From positions 372,001-436,000 of the forward strand of contig CATOGU010000108.1 of NCBI GenBank assembly GCA_951799445.1: a stretch of DNA of 64,000 nucleotides, given 5' to 3'. The position numbers and the translations under genes are program-made. Positions 57,450-64,000 of this stretch are shown here, piece after piece (within the stretch, counting starts at the first letter, position 1; each line of letters begins with the position of its first letter). The notes beneath the pieces were generated by a model. The model did not search any database and was not told where the DNA came from. It was given only the letters and a program-made list of their open reading frames with translations. Source of the DNA: Pseudisothecium myosuroides. Taxonomy: Eukaryota; Streptophyta; Bryopsida; Hypnales; Lembophyllaceae.

Positions 57450-58830
57450 TAAAATAAAAATTTGAAATTTGTTCTTCAGATTTATAGGTACTCAAAAAGC
57501 TTTGAATCTTTACATTTCAATAGTTGAGATGAAAGTTATGTTTGCAGGCAGTTATGGAATCCCTACACCCTAAAAAACTTTGAAGTCCTTTTATTTTACT
57601 AAAATTTTAATATTTTTGAAAAAAAATAATTCTATTGGATGTATATTTTTTTTTTACCACAATTCAACCATTTAGATTGAAGATTTTGAATTTTATAACT
57701 AATTTATTGACAATTTAGTATTTTGAATCATTCTCTACTTCTTCCTACTTACTATTTTTTTACTATATGTTGTACAACTCCAAATGATTTGAAATTTTTT
57801 GAGTATGTATCCAACTTGACCTACAATATGAATCCAAGGAAGCACAATCATTTTGGACTTTTTTTCATAATGATCCGACCTTGTGAAGTGCAGCTGCCTG
57901 GTTTTTTGCAGGGCCAAAAAAAGAATTTTTGCCACTTCAAATGCTTATATTTTGCAATCTACATGGCGAAAATTTTTGAAATTTTTTCCATGTATTCTCA
58001 AACTATATTAATACAAGATCCTACGGTTGCATGTGTCAAAAAATGATATTTAAAAAAAAATTGGTACTTATACTAGGAATGGCAGTTTTGGAGCATTTTT
58101 AGTGAGAACATAGTCAAGGAACTTTAGGGGTGAAGAAATAAAAATTTAAAATCAAATCTTCAGATTTATATGTACTCAAAAAACTTTGAATCATTGCATT
58201 TCAATAGTCAAGATTGAAGTTACGATGCTTTTTAGTTTGTGGGCAGTTATGGGAACTCAACACCCAAAAAAACTTTGCAGTCCTTCCATTTATTGAAATT
58301 TCAATATTTTTGAAAAATGATAATTTTGTTGGATGTAGATTGTTCATAACAATAATTACACCATTTGGATTAGAAATTTTTATTTTTTAACTAATTTTTT
58401 AACAACTTGGTATTTTGAATCATTCTCTACTTCTTTTTAATTCGTTATTTTTTTCTATATGTTGTACAACTCCAAACAATCTGAAAATTTTCATGTACGT
58501 AGCGAACTTGCCTTGAAGAATGAATCCAAAGAAACACATCCATTCTAGACATTTTTTCATAATTGTTTGACCTCGTGAAGTGTAGCCTCCCGGTTCTTTG
58601 CAGGGCCATAAAAAGAATTTTTGCCACTTCAAATTTTAATATCTTGTGATCTACATGGTCGAAATTTTCAAAATATTTCTCACCTATTTTTTAACTAGAG
58701 TACTTCAAGATCCTACGGCTGCATGTGTCAAAAAACAAACCCTTCCAAAAATTTGGTACTTGTAGTAGAAATAGCATTTTCGGAGCATTTTTGGTGAGAA
58801 CATAGTGAAAGAACTTTTGCCTTTAAAGTA
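57450..58830 (+). repeat. Diverged tandem duplication of about 690 bp
   Basis: 57450-58140 and 58141-58830 align with an offset of about 692 bp (for example GAATCATTCTCTACTTCTT at 57725 and 58417; GGTT(T/C)TTTGCAGGGCCA near 57900 and 58590). The same block also exists in diverged form at 2990-3400 in the first repeat region. The twin minus-strand short frames are explained by this duplication. Confidence 0.8.
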
Positions 58831-59157
58831 TTTTTAAATTTTTTCCCTAGATGGATTTTTTCCTAGAAAAAAGTAGCTTTGAGTGGTTATTGATAGAAAA
58901 TGGTCTTTGGACTATAGGGTTCAAAGTAAATCGTAATGTAGTTTTTCTTTACGTTTAGAAAATTGAAATGTTTAGTGATAAAAATAAATAAATAAATCAA
59001 GACCTCTCTTGTTCAACTCCATACTCGATACTTAACTCGATACTTTATTCTCAACTTGATACTTCTGTATGTTATTTAGGAGGTTTAGTTGTAGAATACA
59101 TGCATTTATTCCTTCGATTCTTGAGAGACGAAACCCAAAATATAAGGTAGATTCTTT

Positions 59158-59563
59158 GATGTGATAAAACGTAAATAAATAAAATTTAGGTAATGTTTGA
59201 ATTCAAATAAAGGGTGGTACACAAAGGAGTTTAGGCACAGGGGTTGCTTGTGAATATCACCGAGGGTCATTGTCACATGTCATAGGGTACACTGATGCAC
59301 TATGAAATTGAGAGCTGGTCGACGTGACCCCTGTAAACATCTCCCTACCGTCTCTACCGTGATGTAATAAAACGTAAATAAATAAAATTTAGGTAATGTT
59401 TAAATTCAAATAAAGGGTGGTACACAAAGGAGTTTAGGCACAGGGGTTGCTTGTGATTATCACCGAGGGTCATTGTCACATGTCATAGGGTACACTGATG
59501 CACTATGAAATTGAGAGCTGGTCGATGTGACCCCTGTAAACATCTTCCTACCGTCTCTACCGT
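59158..59563 (+). repeat. Tandem duplication of about 204 bp
   Basis: GATGTGATAAAACGTAAATA at 59158 recurs as GATGTAATAAAACG at 59362. The two units differ at only a few positions over their length and end in TACCGTCTCTACCG. Confidence 0.92.
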
Positions 59564-59689
59564 GTCCCCCTCCCCCCCCGCGGTCTTCTACCATTGTGTT
59601 GTTTGAGCTGCAGCAGTGAGAGCATGGACAGCAGTGGGAGCATGGACAGTAGAGGGAGCACCAAGCACGGTCTAACTTCTACCATTGTG

Positions 59690-59940
59690 TTGTTTGAGCT
59701 GCAGTAGTGGGAACATAGACAGTAGAGAGAGCACCAAGCAGCTCGGGAAACAGCAGTAGGAGCATGGACAGTAGAGGGAGCACCAAGCAGCTCGGGAAAC
59801 AGTGGTAGGAGCATCGATAGTAGAGGAAGCATCAAGCAGCTCGGGAAACAACGGTGGGAGCATCGACAACAGGGGGAGCATCAAGCAGCTCGGGAAACAA
59901 CGGTGGGAGCATCGACAGCAGAGGGAGCATCAAGGGGGAG
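59690..59940 (+). repeat. 49-bp minisatellite, about 5 units
   Basis: CAAGCAGCTCGGGAAACA recurs with CTCGGG at 59742, 59791, 59840 and 59889, exactly 49 bp apart; a related partial unit precedes it from about 59600. As 49 is not a multiple of three, minus-strand frames across it are not conserved coding repeats. Confidence 0.92.
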
Positions 59941-60633
59941 AAATCAGTGGCTAGCAGCGTGGATCATTGCTGGTGAGTGTCGGTGGATCAAATGATGCCT
60001 CGTTTTAAGTTGATGCTTATGAAGTTTGTATGTAATAAAAGTCCATGCGAGTTCTCGATCAATCCATGGCATTTAGGAAGTCAAGGCCATTGGCCAAGTT
60101 GATGCAGCTAGTGGATGGGTGAGGGTGAGGGCAAGGGCGAGGGCGGACAGGGCTTGCTTAAGCTGGGAGTGAGTGCAACTGAGTGACTCCTAGATATTCG
60201 CTGAGATTTGAGTAGGGCCAAAGAAACGAGAGCAAACAAACCTTGGAACATAGAGTTTTTTTACAAATGTTTAGATGGCCTGTGAAGGCACTAGTTTCGA
60301 TATCTAAGAGCACAAGGCATGTCAGACGCTCTCTAGGTGTTTGTCTGGTAGTGTTCATTTTATCGATCTCCGGACTATTCAATTTGTTTGATTCGCAGAC
60401 ATGCACGAGAAGGAATACGTAGTAGCTTCTCTAATGAGAGTTGTACCGACAATATTGCCTGAGTGTGTTCACGGTTCTTTCACGGTAAAGACTTATCACG
60501 GTTCTTTCTAATCAGCAGTACTTGCCAAAGTCAGTAGTGTGCATCTCTCATGTAGACCGTGTGTCCTATTATTTTGCAGACTTATTCACATACTTTGCCA
60601 GACTTGCCTGATCGAGCAACAGCGTCTGCAACC

Positions 60634-61981
60634 ATGTTCAAAGGTACTAAATCTTCTCAAAGTTGACTTGAAGTCGATGGAGAAGTGCTCCATGTGTGCC
60701 AACTTGGTCCAAGGTTGAATGGCAGGTGTCTGTCCTACAGTATACTATCCTTTGTCGAAATGCATACTAACATCAAAGACATGACTTATTTTTGGTCGCA
60801 CAGGTTGGGACAAGACACACCGAGGTTCAAAAGGCAAGGGAGACTCCAAAAGACACGAGAAGGAGTCCAAGAAGAAGAACAAACAGGAGAGCATCCGAGA
60901 TGCGCATGACCGAATTGGCGGAAGTTCGTCGATGTACATCTACAAGAAGAAGAGGGATGATACAGACTACCACAAGGGGTTTTTCTTGCCTGAAGTTCCC
61001 AGCGACTACCTGCGACTGGATCACGGAAGGGCGGCCGTTCAAGATGAGGATACGGGGGAGATCGTCCTAGTGGTACAATTCACCCAGTTCAGCGACATGG
61101 GAGAGCATGAGCGCGAGGAGTTTGAGGAGTTGGCTAAATCATTCTTCCGTTTAGCTCAAAAAAGCAAACCGATCAGGGGTAACGGTGCACACAAAGGTGG
61201 GGATGGCAAGATGTATATCATCGGATGAAGAGGCGACTACAAGGGGAGGGGGATTGGGAGATACTACCCTTCTCAATCCGTGCAGAGGTCCTTGGCATCT
61301 CTTAGGGGTTGGGAGGAGGATCAGACGGAGATGGTGTCTTGGATCGGTGGCTTATACCGTAGGCGCTTCAAAGACATGGCATCCACGATCTTTGAAGGGG
61401 TGTGTCAGACGACGGCAGCAGCAGGGGTTCCGGACATGACGCAAGCGGAGTTCACAGAGTGGGAGGCGACGGACCAGGTGTTTGCGAGTAATTTAACGTA
61501 CACCTTCAAAAACTTCTCTAACTCGGTGCACAAGGATAATGATCATAACATGTACTGCTACGGAATGTGGATTCCTATGTCTGAGGAAACCGGGGAGTTG
61601 ATCGTTCGTGAGGAGGGGGAGGACGACAGCAGATGCATTGGAGGGGAATTTGTGGTGCCCTCTTACAATGCGGTGGTGGATCAGATGGACTTCGATGGCG
61701 TAGCAGAGATTATATGGAGGGGCAGAGAAGATTTTCATGCCACAATGAGATCAGCAAACATCCTGCACGGATTCACGAGAGTTGGGAGCTCTGTGCAAAT
61801 CAACAACAAGTTGGTCTCAAGACTGTGGGGTCTCATGAGCAGTGGAGAAAGCTCCATGGTGACAGGAATTGAGGGGATCATGGACATGCGACGAAAAGGG
61901 CGTGTTCTCTCGTTGTTTTTTCATAGGCTATGTTCTCTCGTTGAAGACTTTTCTTGGCCTCTACTCTTTTTTTGTTGTTAA
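60634..61981 (+). CDS. TET/JBP-type 2OG-Fe(II) dioxygenase, one in-frame TGA
   Basis: A tiny first exon, 60634-60643 (MFK plus one base), joins exon 2, 60804-61981, in phase 1 through a GGTACT donor and CGCACAG acceptor. The start is a proposal. The N-terminal 45 residues are very basic. The C-terminal half has the layout of fungal and plant Tet-like dioxygenases, which oxidise 5-methylcytosine with iron and 2-oxoglutarate: NFSNSVHKDND (His 246, Asp 248), YCYGMWIP, GGEFVVPSYNAVVDQMDFDG, WRGREDFHATMRS (His 315) and TRVGSSVQIN (Arg 329, the 2-oxoglutarate ligand). All iron- and cosubstrate-binding residues are present. A TGA at 61226-61228 (codon 145) splits the frame, which continues in the same frame (RGDYKGRGIGRYY). 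Length about 395 codons. Such genes often ride on transposons. Confidence 0.75.
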
Positions 61982-62632
61982 AAACTTCATTCGGCATACT
62001 ATATGATGTTATTCTCAACTTTATATAATAATATATGTATATGTATATATGCGCGTATGTGTGTGTGGGTTAGTGTGTGTATTCAATGTTATTCATGCTG
62101 TGTAATATGATTTATTTATTTTTGTACAAGTAAAATATTATATAAATGCTGGGGTCTAGAATTGGGTTTAGGGTTTTGGGATTGTGATTTGCATTCCTTT
62201 TGTCGTGCACAAACACATCGTGCCAAGATCATATCGAGCCAACATGAGAGCAAGCGTGCCATAAGTAACAATAGACCTTGTAATTGGCTAGCAACCTAAC
62301 CACACCAAAGTCCAATAGCTCCTGACCAGCGGTGAATACCGTGGTCATAGGGAAAACGCCTCGTGACTTGTGATGTATATCACAATTACGGCAAATCCTG
62401 CAAGTAATGAAAGAAATACGAAAAACATCCTATCATCACAAACACTAACCACCAGCGACATCCATAGCAAAGTAAAGAAATTAAACACCCATGATACAAG
62501 AGTACACCAGATGTAGCAAGTGGTTTGATAACCACTCCTTTACTCGCCCCCTTCGCCGGTATCGAAGCCCCTTTCACACTGGCGAACTCAGTGGCCTTCT
62601 CCGAAGAACCAACGAGAACCCAATGGAAAACC
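61982..62632. other. Spacer with a TA/TG microsatellite; probable 3' flank of the Ty3/gypsy element
   Basis: 62025-62085 is an imperfect (TATG)n/(GTGT)n microsatellite just downstream of the dioxygenase gene. From about 62200 the sequence probably belongs to the 3' untranslated region or LTR of the minus-strand retroelement, but no LTR pair can be seen because the element leaves the window. Confidence 0.4.
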
Positions 62633-63046
62633 CTACAAAGATGAAGATGCTTGTCCATGCCCCGGCACACATTTGGGACAAACCCACCGACCCGCCGGAA
62701 TTTCTTGCAATGGCGGTGTCAAACAATCCATGTGCCATCCAGTCGAACAAACATCGCACAATACCATAGTGGCAGCGCTCTTGGCGCTTCCACACAACAC
62801 GCATTTCAACCCAGCCGAAATCCGTGACCCGCTGGAATCAATACGTCCATCAATGTGTGGCAAATGACATGGCGCACAATTGCGCGTGTGATCTTTCCAA
62901 ATCTTGCCATCACGACCCTCCAAGAGCAAAACTCCCGACTTAAGCACCTCACGCACTCGTAGAATAATACGCCCTGCAGTCACGTCAAGGGTGGTAGGTG
63001 CCGTTTGCTGCAAATAGACATAATCACCAGGCAGAAAACATCGCAC
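62633..63046 (-). pseudogene. Integrase C-terminal extension with PHD finger
   Basis: The frame in phase with the integrase encodes a small beta-rich integrase C-terminal segment, then a Cys4-His-Cys3 PHD finger (CVLCG, CDVCS, GWHMDC, WVCPKC) of about 50 residues. PHD fingers read histone H3 tails. Here it occupies the place where chromoviruses carry a chromodomain, so it may have steered integration to marked chromatin. The stop at 62635-62633 follows soon after the finger. Confidence 0.85.
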
Positions 63047-63103
63047 TTGAGGTCTATAGCCTCCTCCTCGTATTGTAGCATAACGTAGAGTGTCTCTATG
63101 CTA

Positions 63104-63706
63104 CGCAATAGAAAGGTTCTCCAAAGCCATGGGCATCACCCTCTTGTATAATTCCGCACGTTGCTCGCATACTCGAGCCCACGTGTTTGGATCATCCATG
63201 TGATCCAATATCTTGTCTGCATCTTGTTTGATTGCCATGGGTAAAACCGGATGGCGACCAAACAACAAATAATAGGGTGAGAAAGAAGCCAAAGATGCTT
63301 GCTTACTAAACCGATAGCCCATTGCTATCCACGGTAGTTGTAAGTCCCAATCTCTATGATGGCCCTTCTTCAAACTATACTTGCAAAGTCCCCTCTTGAC
63401 GGTTTGCACCATGCGCTTCGCCAATCCATCTGCTTCGGGATGATTCCGTGAAGTAGTGCGGTGATCAATCATCGCTTGTTCGCACAAGGCTTGAAATTCT
63501 CCAAGAAACTCACGCCCTTGGTCAGTCAACACCTCGGCTGGAACTCCAAAGCGACTCAACACTCGGTCTAAGAATGAGTAAGCGGCCCCTTCACTGAACT
63601 TGTCAGGCAACGCCACCAACTCTATCCATTTGGAGAAGTGCTCAATCATCACCAACACATACTTGTTATGTCGTGATGTTACTGGCAATGGTCCTGCAAA
63701 GTCCAA
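63104..63706 (-). pseudogene. Integrase core (rve) fragment
   Basis: About 200 codons with the RNase H-fold integrase core of a Ty3/gypsy element. The first Asp is in LDFAGPLP, the second in LTDQGREF, and the third acid is substituted (GLAKRMVQT). It ends at TAG 63103-63101, after which the same frame continues (HRDTLRYA) into the PHD-bearing part. Confidence 0.88.
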
Positions 63707-64000
63707 ACTCTATCTATAGCCTAATCCCATGATTGGCAATGGTTGTAGTTGAGGCATCGGGGCATTAAATGATGCCCGCACTCTATCACAAACCGTGCAT
63801 CTGGCTACCAATTGTTGAACTTGCGTTTGCATGCCTCGCCACCAATAGTGAATCTGCAGCAAGCTATGAGTTCTTCGCACTCCAAAGTGCCCCAAGTCCT
63901 CGTGTGCATGCATAACTAACTTCACTCTCTCATGAGGCGCCGGTACCACCCTCTTGTTGCCATCTGGCCATATACGAAGTAAGTGATCCCCCTCTCATAC

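Larger units (their letters stand above)
62633..64000 (-). mobile_element. Ty3/gypsy retrotransposon, 3' part of pol with a PHD finger, degenerate
   Basis: One minus-strand frame from the window edge down to 62633 encodes, in order: an integrase zinc-binding domain (HEDLGHFGVRRTH...CTVCDRVRA, 63900-63790); the integrase core (LDFAGPLP at about 63700, VLTDQGREF at about 63535, NHPEADGLAKRMVQT at about 63440); a C-terminal beta domain (FLPGDYVYL); and a PHD-type zinc finger (CVLCG...CDVCSTGWHMDC...CPKC, 62820-62660). In-frame TAG codons at 63707-63709 and 63101-63103 and a TGA at about 63993-63995 break it. The third catalytic acid position reads Lys (AKR) where the D,D-35-E family has Glu. The element is dead in this copy. 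Reverse transcriptase and LTRs lie outside the window. Confidence 0.9.

Noticed and set aside
57735..58627. Twin short minus-strand frames (MAKILF...) as a conserved small gene family.
   Set aside because: They are explained by the 690-bp DNA duplication and are equally diverged at all codon positions by eye.
59557..59884. Leucine-rich minus-strand frames across the 49-bp minisatellite.
   Set aside because: A 49-bp unit shifts frame every copy, so the repeated peptide look is coincidental.

Overview
The window looks like nuclear DNA of a land plant, probably a non-seed plant such as a bryophyte or lycophyte. The evidence is scattered TTTAGGG telomere-type units, GT-AG introns with consistent phases, pieces of plant genes (an IRE-type AGC kinase exon, an NDUFAF7/MidA-type methyltransferase), and transposon-associated families I associate with non-seed plants (DUF7869-type transposase-like proteins, a TET/JBP-type dioxygenase, Ty3/gypsy). 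The lineage is inference. No complete ordinary housekeeping gene is visible; most of the window is mobile or repetitive DNA.

Layout. 1-16.2 kb is AT-rich repeat with a 2.3-kb segment present twice at about 99.5% identity (433-3006 and 13927-16256). The first copy carries a 240-bp piggyBac-type MITE between two TTAA sites; the second has the single unoccupied TTAA. Gene scraps lie between them (7.2-8.3 kb), together with one small intron-containing gene (12.7-13.2 kb, minus strand). 16.26-21.1 kb is a DNA transposon with a two-exon DDE-like transposase gene. 22.4-25.2 kb has a 99-bp tandem array abutting a 3'-truncated NDUFAF7-like pseudogene. 25.9-27.1 kb is a GC-rich tandem array.

27,850-50,038 is the most remarkable part. 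It is a block of about 22.2 kb bounded by a perfect 29-bp inverted repeat. Inside are two divergent gene units: a leftward DUF7869-type DDE transposase-like gene (36190 to 29327), and a rightward multi-exon gene (about 39.8-47.9 kb) joining a ParB-like domain to an FCP1/NIF-type phosphatase domain, followed by a second, catalytically degenerate FCP1-like gene. About 40 copies of a 16-20 bp palindrome (consensus TCGTGGGATCCCACGA) are spread through introns, spacers and some exons. I found none outside the inverted repeats, so the palindromes and the termini mark the same unit. I interpret it as a giant, apparently decaying, DNA transposon whose transposase and accessory proteins may act on the palindromes. 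A 3.4-kb CCGGAA-rich insertion sits in one intron of the transposase gene.

50-59 kb is AT-rich, with degenerate repeats and no recognisable gene. 59.1-59.9 kb holds two tandem arrays. 60.6-62.0 kb is a TET/JBP-type 2OG-Fe(II) dioxygenase gene. 62.6-64.0 kb is the 3' part of a Ty3/gypsy element on the minus strand, whose integrase is followed by a PHD finger. Several of these genes are broken by in-frame TGA or TAG codons explicable by single C-to-T (or G-to-A) changes, as expected for decay of methylated DNA.
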